From a bacterium (GTDB lineage Bacteria > Verrucomicrobiota > Verrucomicrobiia > Limisphaerales > J093): a stretch of 64,000 nt of DNA. Positions 5,893 through 15,158 of this stretch are shown piece after piece (the first letter of the stretch is position 1; every line of letters begins with the position of its first letter). The notes below the pieces were generated by a model. It searched no databases. It saw only the letters and a program-made list of their open reading frames with translations, and was not told the origin of the DNA. The stretch lies in assembly GCA_021823625.1 (NCBI GenBank), contig JAKANS010000004.1, positions 1-64,000 on the forward strand, written 5' to 3'. A program made the translations under genes and the position numbers.

Positions 5893-8478
5893 CTACTCGC
5901 GCCTTGCGCGAGTGTGCGCCTCGCGCACCCGGTCAATCACAAACTGCTGTTCCTCCTCCATAAGGCAACTCGAGCTCGGCAGACAGATGCCGCGTCGGTT
6001 CAGGTCCTCCGCCACCTCGCCGCCGACACATTCATAGCCACGATACAGCGGCTGCGTGTGCATGGGTTTCCAAACCGGACGCGCTTCCACGTTCGCCGCA
6101 TCCAGGTAGCGAATCAGGTCGGCCGCCGACATTCCGAACCGGGCCTCGTCGATCAAGAAGCAACTGAGCCAGCGAGTGTGCAGCGAGTTCCGATTTCCGA
6201 TTTCCGATTTTCGACTTCCAACTTCTGCCTTCTCCCTTCCATCTTCTAACTTCTGACTTCTGACTTCTGACTTCTGACTTCCCGCTTCTTGCTCCTGACT
6301 TCCCGCTTCCAACTCCTGGCTTCCGGCTCCCGACTTCTCGGCTCCAAACTTCGCTTCCGGTTGCGGTTCGACTCCGGGCAGATCCGTAAAGGCCAGCCGA
6401 TACCGTTCGAACACCGCGCGGCACTCCGCAATTCTCTCTTCCAGTACTTCCAGTTGCCCCAAGGCAATCCCGGCCAGTACGTTGCTGAGGCGGTAGTTAT
6501 AGCCCAGTTGAGAATGCACGTACTCGTGCGTCCCGGCCGGGTCGGGATCACACGCCTGCGTGCTCCAGTGACGGGCTCGTTGGATCCAGTCCGGGTGGCG
6601 CGCCGTGAGCAACCCTCCCCCGGTTGACGTAATCACCTTGTTGCCATTGAAGGAGAACGTCGCGACGTCGCCGAAGAGACCGACCGGGCGGCCTTTGTAG
6701 GTTGCGCCCAAGGCTTCGGCCGCGTCCTCAAGCAAGCCCACCTCATATCGCCGGCACAGCTCGAGAATCGAATCCATGTCTGCCGGCTGCCCAAAAAGGT
6801 GGACGGCGACTACCGCCCGAGGCAGGGTTCCCGCCTCCGCCTGTTTCTTTAAGAAATCCCCGAGCAACTGCGGATCGAGGTTCCAAGTGGCGCGTTCGCT
6901 GTCCAAAAGAACCGGTCGGGCGCCCAGATAGAGCACCGGGTTGACGCTGGCCACGAAGGTGAGACTGGGCACCACCACTTCATCACCGGCCCGCACTCCC
7001 AATAAGCGAAGCCCTAGGTGGATGGCAGAAGTTCCGCAGCTCACGGCCAACGATGGCCGTGTGAGCCGTTCGCTGAACTGCGCTTCCAATGCATCAATAT
7101 TCGGGCCCACGGTGGAAAGCCAATTCGATTCGAAGGCGGCCTGGATGTACGCCATCTCGCGACCGCTGGCATGGGGCACGGACAACCTCACCCGCGTTTC
7201 CCGTCGCTGCCCAGGGTGACCGAATGGGCGAACGGTCTCGACCGGTTCGCTGACCGACACATCACACCGATTGGTGACCAGCGGACCGGCCTTCCCAGCC
7301 TCGCCGGAAAGCACCTCTCGTATCGCCTCTGCGACGTAGGCGGTCTCATCCGGGGTAAGCGAGGGATATATCGGCAGCGAGACACAACCCCGCCACAGGC
7401 GTTCAGCATTGGGATATTCTTCTGGTCGGAGGCGGTAATGCTCCGCGTAGTAGCGCAACCGGTGCACCGGTTTGTAATGGACGCTGGTTCCCACCCCCCG
7501 TCGGGCCAGTTCCTCGATGAACTGGTTGCGGGTCAACGGCGCCGAGTCGCGGAGCACGACGGGGAACAAGTGCCAAGCATGATCTGCGAAAGGCACTTCC
7601 AGCACAGGTAAGTCCAGATGCGGACAATCCGCCAAGGCGCCGTAATAAGTGTGTGCGCAGCGTTCCCGGCTCTGACGGAGTGTCTCCGCGCGTTGGAGTT
7701 GGGCCAACCCGATCGCGGCGTTAACATCCGGCATGTTGTATTTGTAACCGGGGGCGATGACGTCGTACTCCCACGAAGGCTTGTCGGAAGTAAACCGGTT
7801 CCACACGTCACGGTCGATGCCGTGCAACCGCATCACCTTGCACCGCCGGTACAGGGCTTCGTCGGCCGTCGTGAGCATCCCCCCTTCCCCGGTCGTGATT
7901 GTCTTGTTGGCGTAGAAGCTGAAGCAGGTGACGTCTCCAAAGTTGCCCACCATCCGTCCGGCTCGCCGCGCAGGAAAGGCGTGGGCGGCATCCTCCACCA
8001 CCCGAATGCCATGCTGTCGGCAGAGGTCCGTGATCCCTCCTCCGCCCGACCGCACCATCGCAGCGGATTGGCCACCAAAATGGACCACCACTAATACCTT
8101 CACGTTTGGGTGCCGCCTAATGGCGTCTGCGACGATTTCCGGTGTTAGCAGTGCCGTCCCGTAATCCACATCCAGAAAAACCGGATCGCCTCCGAGGTAA
8201 CGCACCACCTCCGCGGTGGCGGTGAAGGTCCAGGTGGGCACAAACACCTTCGATCCCGGACCCACTCCGAGACACTCCAGGGCCAGATGCAAGGCCGAAG
8301 TGCAAGAGTTGACAGCGCATGCATAGGGTGCACCGACGGCTTCTGCGAAGCGCTGCTCGAACTCCATAGCCTTCCCGGCCGTCGTCAGCCAACCGCTTTC
8401 GAGTACCTGGCGAACGTATTCGAGTTCGTGGCCATCGCAAACCACACGGGCATAAGGAATTTTCCGGTTTACAGGCAT
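5893..8478 (-). CDS. Double DegT/DnrJ/EryC1/StrS aminotransferase (two complete domains in one chain)
   Basis: An 861-residue chain holds two full PLP-dependent sugar aminotransferases. Domain 1 (about 1-395) has the Schiff-base Lys in YANKTITTGEGG. Domain 2 (about 420-861) has it in NGNKVITSTGGG. Domain 2 begins VPHASGREMAYIQAAFESNW, which resembles PglE/EpsN-type UDP-4-keto-sugar aminotransferases. The gene precedes no PglD homolog in the window, but a PglC/EpsL-like transferase is directly upstream. Residues about 710-765 are a low-complexity stretch ([10 protein letters not shown] type) encoded by the 7-base repeat at 6185-6345 and lying in a surface loop of domain 2. The start at 8478 (MPVNRKIPYARVV) fits the family better than the GTG at 8520. 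A fusion of two separate enzymes by loss of an intervening stop is likely. Confidence 0.85.
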   Translation of the reverse strand: MPVNRKIPYARVVCDGHELEYVRQVLESGWLTTAGKAMEFEQRFAEAVGAPYACAVNSCTSALHLALECLGVGPGSKVFVPTWTFTATAEVVRYLGGDPVFLDVDYGTALLTPEIVADAIRRHPNVKVLVVVHFGGQSAAMVRSGGGGITDLCRQHGIRVVEDAAHAFPARRAGRMVGNFGDVTCFSFYANKTITTGEGGMLTTADEALYRRCKVMRLHGIDRDVWNRFTSDKPSWEYDVIAPGYKYNMPDVNAAIGLAQLQRAETLRQSRERCAHTYYGALADCPHLDLPVLEVPFADHAWHLFPVVLRDSAPLTRNQFIEELARRGVGTSVHYKPVHRLRYYAEHYRLRPEEYPNAERLWRGCVSLPIYPSLTPDETAYVAEAIREVLSGEAGKAGPLVTNRCDVSVSEPVETVRPFGHPGQRRETRVRLSVPHASGREMAYIQAAFESNWLSTVGPNIDALEAQFSERLTRPSLAVSCGTSAIHLGLRLLGVRAGDEVVVPSLTFVASVNPVLYLGARPVLLDSERATWNLDPQLLGDFLKKQAEAGTLPRAVVAVHLFGQPADMDSILELCRRYEVGLLEDAAEALGATYKGRPVGLFGDVATFSFNGNKVITSTGGGLLTARHPDWIQRARHWSTQACDPDPAGTHEYVHSQLGYNYRLSNVLAGIALGQLEVLEERIAECRAVFERYRLAFTDLPGVEPQPEAKFGAEKSGAGSQELEAGSQEQEAGSQKSEVRSQKLEDGREKAEVGSRKSEIGNRNSLHTRWLSCFLIDEARFGMSAADLIRYLDAANVEARPVWKPMHTQPLYRGYECVGGEVAEDLNRRGICLPSSSCLMEEEQQFVIDRVREAHTRARRE
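6185..6345. repeat. Heptanucleotide-phased repeat inside an aminotransferase gene
   Basis: About 23 units of 7 bases with consensus GACTTCY run without a phase break. The best-kept core is three GACTTCT units in a row at 255-275 of the 6000s, with a GACTTCC next. A 7-base repeat read in any minus-strand frame gives the same cyclic peptide SQKSEVR and no stop, so it can sit in frame in a gene. Confidence 0.9.
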
Positions 8479-8523
8479 GATCGTAAATCCATCGTTGGGT
8501 CGCCAAGGTCCCAAAGTCACCAG

Positions 8524-9141
8524 CTACCGCCGAGGCGGAAACAGGACCACCCAGGCCGTTTTGCCTAGAATCGCCAGATCACCGAGGAACGATTGCTGAC
8601 GCACATACGCCTCGTAGAGGTCCAGTTTTTGGGGCAGCACCACGTCGCGATAGGTTCGTTCCGGATTCGCCGACCGGGCGAGGAATTCCTCCTCGTGACG
8701 AAACTGGATGCTGGCTGGATCCGTGATTCCCGGGCGCACCTCCAGGACTTTCGCCCAACGTTCCGGATAAACCTCCACCCACTTGCGCACTTCAGGGCGA
8801 GGGCCCACGAGCGACATGTCGCCGCGAAGAACGTTCCAAAGTTGGGGCAGCTCATCGAACTTGGTCCGACGGAGAAAGCGACCTAAGGGTGTCACGCGCT
8901 GGATATTCCCCGGGGCGAATGCACCCCTTTCTGCGTCAGCGAGCACGGTCATAGTGCGAAATTTGCAGAGTGTAAAGTCGCGGCCGTTCCAGCCCACGCG
9001 TTGCTGCCGAAACAATACGGGCGGGCCACCTGTCAGTTCCACCGCAAGAGCCAACACCAGGAGCACCGGGCTAAGGACTACCAGCCCCACTGCGGCACAG
9101 CAGAAATCAAACGTCCGTTTGGCCCAGTGAACATCACGCAT
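8524..9141 (-). CDS. Initiating undecaprenyl-phosphate sugar transferase (bacterial sugar transferase family)
   Basis: The 205-residue protein has one N-terminal hydrophobic segment (FDFCCAAVGLVVLSPVLLVLAL region, residues about 8-30) and then the catalytic blocks CKFRTM, RRTKFDELPQLWNVLRGDMSLVGPRPE and RPGITDPASIQFRHEEEF. These are the PglC/WcaJ/EpsL family motifs; the Asp-Glu pair is in KFDELPQ. It transfers a sugar-1-phosphate to undecaprenyl phosphate at the cytoplasmic membrane, the first step of repeat-unit assembly. Its small size matches the PglC-like monotopic type. The start MRDVHWAKRTFDF is preferred because the family starts just before K-R-x-F-D. The downstream double aminotransferase could make its amino-sugar donor. 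Confidence 0.9.
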   Translation of the reverse strand: MRDVHWAKRTFDFCCAAVGLVVLSPVLLVLALAVELTGGPPVLFRQQRVGWNGRDFTLCKFRTMTVLADAERGAFAPGNIQRVTPLGRFLRRTKFDELPQLWNVLRGDMSLVGPRPEVRKWVEVYPERWAKVLEVRPGITDPASIQFRHEEEFLARSANPERTYRDVVLPQKLDLYEAYVRQQSFLGDLAILGKTAWVVLFPPRR

Positions 9142-9187
9142 GCTGTGAAACCTGCCATTTGCATTCTCCAGCGTACTGAATATCCGT

Positions 9188-10465
9188 TCAGCCGGATGCC
9201 CGCGATGCGCGCGCGATGATGAGCTGGAGGTGCGCCTCAAGCTCGGCATACACCTTCTCCGCCACGAAGCAGGCGTTGTACGCCTTCGCCGCCTGGTCGG
9301 CCATCTTCCTCAACCGTTCGGGATGCCCCCGCAGCGCCTGGACCAGCCGTGCCAGACCTTGGACATCTCCATAGGCATAACTCTCGCCACATCCTTCCTT
9401 CTGTAAAAAACGATGCAAGGCTCCTTCCCGGGGGCAGGAGATCACCGGCAGTCCCGCGCTCAAGTACTCAATCGCCTTATTGTTGATGCTCGCCAGAAAG
9501 TCGTAGCGGGACGGCATCGGGTCCAAACCGGCTTGGGATCGTCGCAGCAGCACATGAAGCTGCGAAGCTCCGACCCACCCTGGCAGCAGCACCGATTTGA
9601 GTTCCTGAGCGCGGAGCTGATAATGCGCCAGCCGCTCTCCGGTACCGCAAATGACCATCTGATGATCAACACCGATGGCTTCCAGTGCCCGGGACGCCTC
9701 AATAACCGTGTCGAGGTCGAGCTGCCGGCCCAAGGTTCCCGCGAAACAAAGCTGGAAGATGCCATCCCCGGCCCGCACCCCCTGAGCGTCCCAGAACCGG
9801 CCGGCCGCCTCGATCTCCAGGTCGCCGGGCACCCGCGCAGGATACGCCAGCGGAAAAGTCCGATCCCAATCCGTTCTGGAGCGGCCCGTCCGGGCGATTC
9901 CCCAGTCAACAAACTCATCGGTGATTCCGATAATGGCTGTCGCCCGGCGACACGCGCGGCGGGCCTGTCGGTACAGCGGCCAGGTCGCTGCCCTGATCCC
10001 GGGACGCAACAGGGGGTGAAAATGGTCCGCAAAGATGTCGGGCCACATATCCCTCATGTCGAGCACCACCGGAATGCCTCGCTCGGCTCCAAATGCGGTC
10101 GCGGCGTCGCACAACTCGATCGTCGGCAAAGAACACACGATAATATCCGGAGGCGGCAGATTGGCGACCTGCATCAGAAAGCGGCGCGCCAACTCACGGT
10201 GATTCCGGATCCGGGCGAGCGAAATGTTCCGGTTGTAAGCCCGCCCGTGCAGCAGGTGGACGGCGAGTCCGGGTTGCAGCTCGATCACCGTATCCCGTTC
10301 GAACATCTGTTCCTTTCGGGAATGGCTGAAAGTGGACGACCACCAGCGAACCGCATGTCCCTTTTCCACCAGGGTCTGGGCAATCAAGCCCGTTCGCATC
10401 AAACGATCGTCCGTGTGAATGCCAACTGGCACGGGTTCACCGGTCTGGATGAGCCAGCAATTCAT
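9188..10465 (-). CDS. Glycosyltransferase family 4 (WbuB-like)
   Basis: The protein is 425 residues and has two GT-B halves. It starts MNCWLIQTGEPVPVGIHTDDR, with LDMRDMWPDIF about residue 140 in the N-half, and the sugar-nucleotide-binding C-half has LCFAGTLGRQLDLDTVIEAS, MVICGTGE, LLPGWVGASQL and NKAIEYLSAGLPVISC. The last is the E-x7-E-like region of GT4. It probably adds one sugar to the lipid-linked repeat unit on the cytoplasmic face. The start at 10465 was chosen because the upstream extension is not conserved-looking. The gene is the next one upstream of the initiating transferase. Confidence 0.85.
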   Translation of the reverse strand: MNCWLIQTGEPVPVGIHTDDRLMRTGLIAQTLVEKGHAVRWWSSTFSHSRKEQMFERDTVIELQPGLAVHLLHGRAYNRNISLARIRNHRELARRFLMQVANLPPPDIIVCSLPTIELCDAATAFGAERGIPVVLDMRDMWPDIFADHFHPLLRPGIRAATWPLYRQARRACRRATAIIGITDEFVDWGIARTGRSRTDWDRTFPLAYPARVPGDLEIEAAGRFWDAQGVRAGDGIFQLCFAGTLGRQLDLDTVIEASRALEAIGVDHQMVICGTGERLAHYQLRAQELKSVLLPGWVGASQLHVLLRRSQAGLDPMPSRYDFLASINNKAIEYLSAGLPVISCPREGALHRFLQKEGCGESYAYGDVQGLARLVQALRGHPERLRKMADQAAKAYNACFVAEKVYAELEAHLQLIIARASRASG

Positions 10466-10491
10466 GTAGAAAACGCGGGAATCATGGAGAG

Positions 10492-11038
10492 TTATGTTTC
10501 TTCCCTTTTCCCGGTATCGTACGCACATGCCTTCATTTGTTCCACCCAACCATTTAAGTCTGCTCCCAATTCTTTGGCCAGCAGAACGCTCTCCCGGAAA
10601 ATGGCCACGGCCTGTGGCGACGCGGCGAGGGGTTCCGGATGGAAGTTCAGAGAGACACATCCACGCACCTCCCGAACCTTGACCAGCACATCGCGGACGA
10701 TTGCCAGTGCCTCTGCGACACTCTTACCCTCCACGGCGGTATCCATGAAGGCCATGGGCGCGATCCCCACCGAACTTGGCCGGCCCGCCACTCGATCAAA
10801 GCCATGATAGGGCGGAGCTGGATACCGGATATACTCGATTCCGTTCATCCGTTCCGTGGTCCGGCTTACAATGGGAGCCCCATCGGGCGTGTGTTGTTGC
10901 CCTCGCGCGCGAGTACCCAACTGTCATAATCTGGATATTGTGACCCTTCCTCATCCACTCCCGTGCAAGACAGGACGGTCGGCACTCCCTCCAAATCGCG
11001 GCGAGCTGGCGTAGTGATTGATAAAACAGGATGTTCAT
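10492..11038 (-). pseudogene. Chimeric relic: glycosyltransferase N-terminus joined to a polysaccharide deacetylase C-terminus
   Basis: From 11038 the strand reads MNILFYQSLRQLAAIWRECR, then LAREWMRKGHNIQIMTVGYS, the N-terminal Rossmann part of a GT4 enzyme. The frame shifts near 10920 and continues as IVSRTTERMNGIEYIRYPAP, which is still GT4-like (the 'dG..y.w...p.Y.g' region). At about residue HGFDRVAG it changes abruptly to IGIAP-like MAFMDTAVEG...EALAIVRDVLVKVREV, then GCVSLNFHPE, the C-terminal end of a polysaccharide deacetylase. So two genes were joined by a deletion, and one of them is also frameshifted. Confidence 0.6.
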
Positions 11039-11072
11039 GAAACGTACAAGCAGCGATTCGCCGAAGTCTCGC

Positions 11073-12314
11073 CTACATGCGTTGATCAAGCGATTTTCCC
11101 GTCTCCACGTGCCGAAACTGCGGCACCACGGCGGCCAAGAGAGCCGCAATATCGGACTTGCTGATCGGTGTTGCGGCATCGACGATCAGCCGCTCCAACT
11201 CGGCAAGCAGCGCCGCGACGGCGCCCTTCGGAGCCGGCACGTAGGAAACCGCCAGCAATTCCCGCATCTGAATTTCCAAGGCCGTTTCGCCATCGCCGAC
11301 GAACTCCTCGTAGGCTTTTTCGCCGCTGGTGTCCAAGGGCGACACCATGAGCGGATAACGGCCGAGTTTCCTATCGGTTTGGACGCTGGTCCTCGCTTTC
11401 GTCTCGTCGCAATAGCGTTCCGGCTCGAAGCCAACGTAGCGCAAAACCGCTTCCGCCACGGATTCGAGATCGTGCAAATCGGCGGCCGGATCGAGCCGCG
11501 GCACCAGAATGTGGCGGGGCGGGGCGCAAAACGCCGCCAGCAGACAGATTTGTCCAGCCTCGGCGAGAGAGACGAAGAAACGCCGTGTCTGGCTAGGAAC
11601 GGAGAACGGCTGTCCCTTCTGCAATCGTTTCAGAAATCCGTCCAATAAACTGCCGTCGGAAAAAGCGACGTTGGCGAACCGCGCGGAGACGACCTCGGCC
11701 TCCAGCGAGGGAGCGGCCTCGCGGGAAAACACCGCGTGTTCCATGACGCGTTTGCTCGCGCCCATCATGTTCACCGGATTGGCCGCCTTGTCGGTTGACA
11801 CGCAGAAATATCGCTTCAGTCCGCCGATTTCGGCGAGCCAGCGAAGCAATCGCGCCTGTTTCACAAGATTCGTGTCCATCATCTGGAGCAGTGAACAGAC
11901 GTCTTTTTCCGAGCGGACGTGTTTCAAGGCGGCGAAATTCAGAACGTAGTCGTAAGGCGGCGTTTCTCGCAGCATACGCCGCATGATGGTCGAACCAAAA
12001 TCGATCGGCAGGCAACGAAACTCCGGGACCGAAAGTGCACGGGGACTCCCGCGCAAGGTGCGAACAAGTTCCGCCAGCGTGTTTTCGTTGAAATCAACCA
12101 CGTGGAGCGCTTGCGGACGAAACGCGGCGATCGCAGCCACGGTGGAAGAGCCGATGCTGCCGGCTCCCCCCACGACCAAGATACGGCTTCCGGCGATGCG
12201 CGATGACAACTCGTCGCGGCGCAATTCCACGTCCGCGTCAAAGAGGCTTTCCGCGCGGCCGGTCGCCAGCGGTGTTAGGGATTCAACAGTCATTCGGGTC
12301 ACGTCAGGTGCCAT
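11073..12314 (-). CDS. CapD-like NAD-dependent nucleotide-sugar 4,6-dehydratase
   Basis: The 413-residue protein has the nucleotide-binding motif VVGGAGSIGSS at about residue 50, the FAALKHVRSEKD block and the catalytic STDKAANPVNMMGASK stretch, in which Met replaces the usual Tyr of Y-x3-K, as in the CapD/PglF/FlmA branch. Such enzymes convert UDP-GlcNAc to a 4-keto-6-deoxy sugar. There are no membrane segments, so this is a short soluble form. The start at 12314 overlaps the upstream gene by 11 bases; an ATG at 12293 is also possible. A 4-keto product could feed the PglE-like half of the double aminotransferase. Confidence 0.8.
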   Translation of the reverse strand: MAPDVTRMTVESLTPLATGRAESLFDADVELRRDELSSRIAGSRILVVGGAGSIGSSTVAAIAAFRPQALHVVDFNENTLAELVRTLRGSPRALSVPEFRCLPIDFGSTIMRRMLRETPPYDYVLNFAALKHVRSEKDVCSLLQMMDTNLVKQARLLRWLAEIGGLKRYFCVSTDKAANPVNMMGASKRVMEHAVFSREAAPSLEAEVVSARFANVAFSDGSLLDGFLKRLQKGQPFSVPSQTRRFFVSLAEAGQICLLAAFCAPPRHILVPRLDPAADLHDLESVAEAVLRYVGFEPERYCDETKARTSVQTDRKLGRYPLMVSPLDTSGEKAYEEFVGDGETALEIQMRELLAVSYVPAPKGAVAALLAELERLIVDAATPISKSDIAALLAAVVPQFRHVETGKSLDQRM

Positions 12315-13422
12315 GTGTTTGCACCACTTCTTCGAGTATTGCGGAGAGCGTTTGCATGTTCCGCGAGGCGTCGGCCCGCTCCAGCACCAATCGGCGATTG
12401 ATCTCCGCGGCCCGCGCGCGCCCGGCCGGATCCGCCATGGCCCTCGCCAGCGCCGTGGCCAACTCCTCCGGCCGGTCGAGAGGGACCAGGATTCCGTTTC
12501 CCAAAGCCGGGTCGACCCATTCACGGTTCGGCGGAATGTCGGAAAGCACCGGGAACAGTCCGCATGCGAGAGCTTCCAAAGTTGAAATCGACGTCCCGTC
12601 CGACCGCGACAGCGAAACGTACACGTGCGAAGATCTCAGAATCGATAGAAGCCGGCCCTCGGTTACGCCGCCCAAGAATTCCACTCGCCCGCGCCTGTCG
12701 GCTGTTAGAAGCTTATCAGCCAGCGATCGCACGGACGCCAGCAGCGGACCGCTGGACAGGAAACTGACGCGAAAATCGGGCACCGGCTCGGGGAGCAAGG
12801 CCAGCGCGCGAATCAAATACTCGTTGTTGTAAATCGGCAGGAATCCCCGTGTGCATGCGATATGAACCGGCGACGCCGGCGGCTCGCCGGGCGAATATCG
12901 TTCGCGGTCCACACCCAAATACAGCGGCGTGATGTTCGCTCGCGGCGCAAGACTGCGCGTGCGCTCGGCCAAATACAGGCCGTTAACAAACACCTTGTCG
13001 GCGCTGACGAGCATCTTTCGGCCCAACCATTTTCTAAAGCCGCCTATTCTCAAAACGTCGCTTCCCACGACATACGTCGCATACGGTCGGCAACCGCTCA
13101 CGTACGCCATAAGCAGGAGTCCCCCGCTGTAAAGCGACAGGACCACGTCCGCCCGGCAGTCGCGGACAATCTTCCGCAAGGGGATCGCCCCCATGCTATA
13201 GCGCAAGCTGGAGCGGGTCGGCACGTCGATCAGGTGTACACCGGCTACCGATCGTTGGAAGGAGTCGATGTCCTGCGCGTGGGATTGTGGACTTGCTCCG
13301 AGATAGCCGATGTCCGATCGCCGGAAATCGACGATATGCACGGCATGGTTCAGACGAGTCAACCATAAGGCCGTGTTCCTCGACCACGGCGACTCGAGCG
13401 GTAGCAGCGCAACGATTCGCAT
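12304..13422 (-). CDS. Glycosyltransferase family 4
   Basis: A 372-residue GT-B enzyme beginning MRIVALLPLESPWSRNTALW. The C-terminal half contains VDRERYSPGE, VEFLGGVTEGRLLSIL, SRSDGTSISTLEALACGLFPV (the GT4 E-x7-E region) and NGILVPLDRPEELA. A purine-rich stretch GAGGGGAAGTG sits directly before the ATG, a good ribosome site. The start codon overlaps the stop of the upstream reductase gene as TGATG, which points to coupled translation. Confidence 0.85.
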   Translation of the reverse strand: MRIVALLPLESPWSRNTALWLTRLNHAVHIVDFRRSDIGYLGASPQSHAQDIDSFQRSVAGVHLIDVPTRSSLRYSMGAIPLRKIVRDCRADVVLSLYSGGLLLMAYVSGCRPYATYVVGSDVLRIGGFRKWLGRKMLVSADKVFVNGLYLAERTRSLAPRANITPLYLGVDRERYSPGEPPASPVHIACTRGFLPIYNNEYLIRALALLPEPVPDFRVSFLSSGPLLASVRSLADKLLTADRRGRVEFLGGVTEGRLLSILRSSHVYVSLSRSDGTSISTLEALACGLFPVLSDIPPNREWVDPALGNGILVPLDRPEELATALARAMADPAGRARAAEINRRLVLERADASRNMQTLSAILEEVVQTHGT

Positions 13423-14354
13423 CACTTCCCCTCGCTCATAACATATCGCCAGGCGTTCCCGAGCGACTCCTCGATGGAAATGGTCGGCGTGAATCCGCAG
13501 GCGCGACGGGCTCTTTCCCAACTGCCAAAAATTACGGCCGTGTCGGTCGGATTCACCAACCGCGGGTTCACGCGATATTCGATCGGGCGATCGGAATGTG
13601 ACAAGAGCGTTTGCACGACGTCTCGAATCGCGACCGGCACTCCGGAACAAAGGTTGAACACCTCTCCCCAGTGTTCTCCGCGTATCAGCCGCACATAGCC
13701 GTCGACGACGTCCTCGACGGCGACGAAATCACGTTGCGAGTCGAGATTTCCGATGGAAACGACCGGCGGGCCGTCAGAGGCCAGCACCTGCTTCGCGCGA
13801 TCCAAAATCGCTCCCACCACCAGCGACGCCGGCACGCCGGCGCCAACGATGTTGAAGGGCCTTGCGACAACCACTTTCACGCCCCGATGTAGGGCAAAAT
13901 CCTGCGCGGCCAAACACAGGGCGTGTTTGCTCACAGCGTAAGCTCCGCTCGGTCGGCACGGATGATCTTCCGTCAGCGGCATGTCGGTTGCGGGAGCGTG
14001 GCCGTATTCGGCGGCGGACCCCACAACCAGCACGCGAGCTTGCGGCACCGTCTCACGCACGCACTCCAACAGATGGACTCCCCCCAGAAGATTCACTCGA
14101 TAGAGATCGTCGGTGTCGCCTCGGACAAGTCCTGCCAAGTGGAAGACCAAATCCGGTCGAACTTGTCGGATGATCGCCGCCGTGTCCACCGCCCGCGCGA
14201 GGTCTGCCGTCACATAGTCGTCGAACGGAATGGCGTCCGGCGGGTTGGCTCGCAGATCGGCGCCGACGACCCGAACGCCACCTTCGGCGGCCAAAGCCCG
14301 GGCCAAGTGGCTCGCGCAAAATCCGCAGGCGCCGGTGATCAGAGCTGTTTGCAT
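13422..14354 (-). CDS. rmd: NAD-dependent sugar reductase/epimerase, GDP-6-deoxy-4-keto-mannose reductase-like
   Basis: The 310-residue extended SDR has ITGACGFCASHLARAL (the G-x2-G-x2-x glycine motif with Ala replacing the third Gly), SAAEYGHAP and the catalytic YAVSK. The order of blocks, and RDFVAVEDVVDGYVRL, resemble Rmd, which makes GDP-D-rhamnose from the GMD product. The intact GDP-mannose dehydratase that should feed it is not in the window; only a relic of one is at 17581-17734. It could instead be another 4-keto reductase. It sits between a sugar-1-phosphate nucleotidyltransferase (16-base overlap) and a glycosyltransferase. Confidence 0.7.
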   Translation of the reverse strand: MQTALITGACGFCASHLARALAAEGGVRVVGADLRANPPDAIPFDDYVTADLARAVDTAAIIRQVRPDLVFHLAGLVRGDTDDLYRVNLLGGVHLLECVRETVPQARVLVVGSAAEYGHAPATDMPLTEDHPCRPSGAYAVSKHALCLAAQDFALHRGVKVVVARPFNIVGAGVPASLVVGAILDRAKQVLASDGPPVVSIGNLDSQRDFVAVEDVVDGYVRLIRGEHWGEVFNLCSGVPVAIRDVVQTLLSHSDRPIEYRVNPRLVNPTDTAVIFGSWERARRACGFTPTISIEESLGNAWRYVMSEGK

Positions 14355-15073
14355 GGCACGGAATCGGGGGAAGGAAGGAACCGCGACGGAGCATCCACGA
14401 AATCGGCGCTGGCCTGTTGGTAATCGTCAAAACGGCCGATATCCTGCCAATAACAGTCGGTTTTGTAACAATACACGGGTTTTCCCGCACAGCGCATCGC
14501 CGACATCAACTCGGGCATCTGAAACGGACCGGAAGGAGGAATGAATTCTAGGCATCGCCGCGACAACACGTTGATTCCCATGCTGACGTCGTAGGGGATC
14601 GTCGGTTTCTCGACGTAGTCGCCCAACTGTCCATCCGGCGTCGTTTGGACGACGCCATAGTCAATTTTGACTTCGCGATGATGGATCGCGATGGTTCCCC
14701 AGGCGCCATGGCGCCGGTGCGATTCCAGGAGTTCACGGTAGTTCAGCGTCGTCAACAAGTCACCGTTCATCACGAGGAAGTCGTCCTCCACATTCTGAAG
14801 AAGACGGATAGGCCCGGCAGTGCCCAGGGGCTCTTCCTCCGTAAAGTAGTCGATGATCAGCCCGAAGCGCGAGCCGTCGCCGATGGTGGCGGCGAAAAAA
14901 TGCCCCATATGCCCCAACGTAACAACCACGCGGCGCATTCCAGCGGCAGCCAACTGGCAGAGAACAATTTCAAGAATCGGCACGTCGCCCAAAGGAAGCA
15001 GCGGTTTGGGGATCGTCATGGTGAATGGTTTCAACCGCGTGCCTTTTCCACCCGCGAGAATGACCGCCATCAT
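14339..15073 (-). CDS. Sugar-1-phosphate nucleotidyltransferase
   Basis: The 244-residue protein begins MMAVILAGGKGTRLKPFT and has PKPLLPLGDVPILE, VMNGDLL (metal-binding Asp), VEKPTIPYDVSMGINVLS and the final WQDIGRFDDYQQA. These are the blocks of the NTP_transferase family, closest to the mannose-1-phosphate or heptose-1-phosphate guanylyltransferase type. Without the second domain found in ManC it is a short form. Substrate and nucleotide cannot be settled by reading. It overlaps the Rmd-like gene, which suggests a GDP-sugar branch. Confidence 0.8.
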   Translation of the reverse strand: MMAVILAGGKGTRLKPFTMTIPKPLLPLGDVPILEIVLCQLAAAGMRRVVVTLGHMGHFFAATIGDGSRFGLIIDYFTEEEPLGTAGPIRLLQNVEDDFLVMNGDLLTTLNYRELLESHRRHGAWGTIAIHHREVKIDYGVVQTTPDGQLGDYVEKPTIPYDVSMGINVLSRRCLEFIPPSGPFQMPELMSAMRCAGKPVYCYKTDCYWQDIGRFDDYQQASADFVDAPSRFLPSPDSVPCKQL

Positions 15074-15158
15074 GATATTCGCTCCTTCCGCCGCGAGGAC
15101 TCAATCGTCTTATCGAGGGGTTGTGATTCCCGGATGTCTCGCATAAACGAAATGTCCC

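Noticed and set aside
6185-6345. Possible CRISPR array
   Set aside because: Units are 7 bases long and continuous, with no spacers of 30-40 bases and no cas genes.
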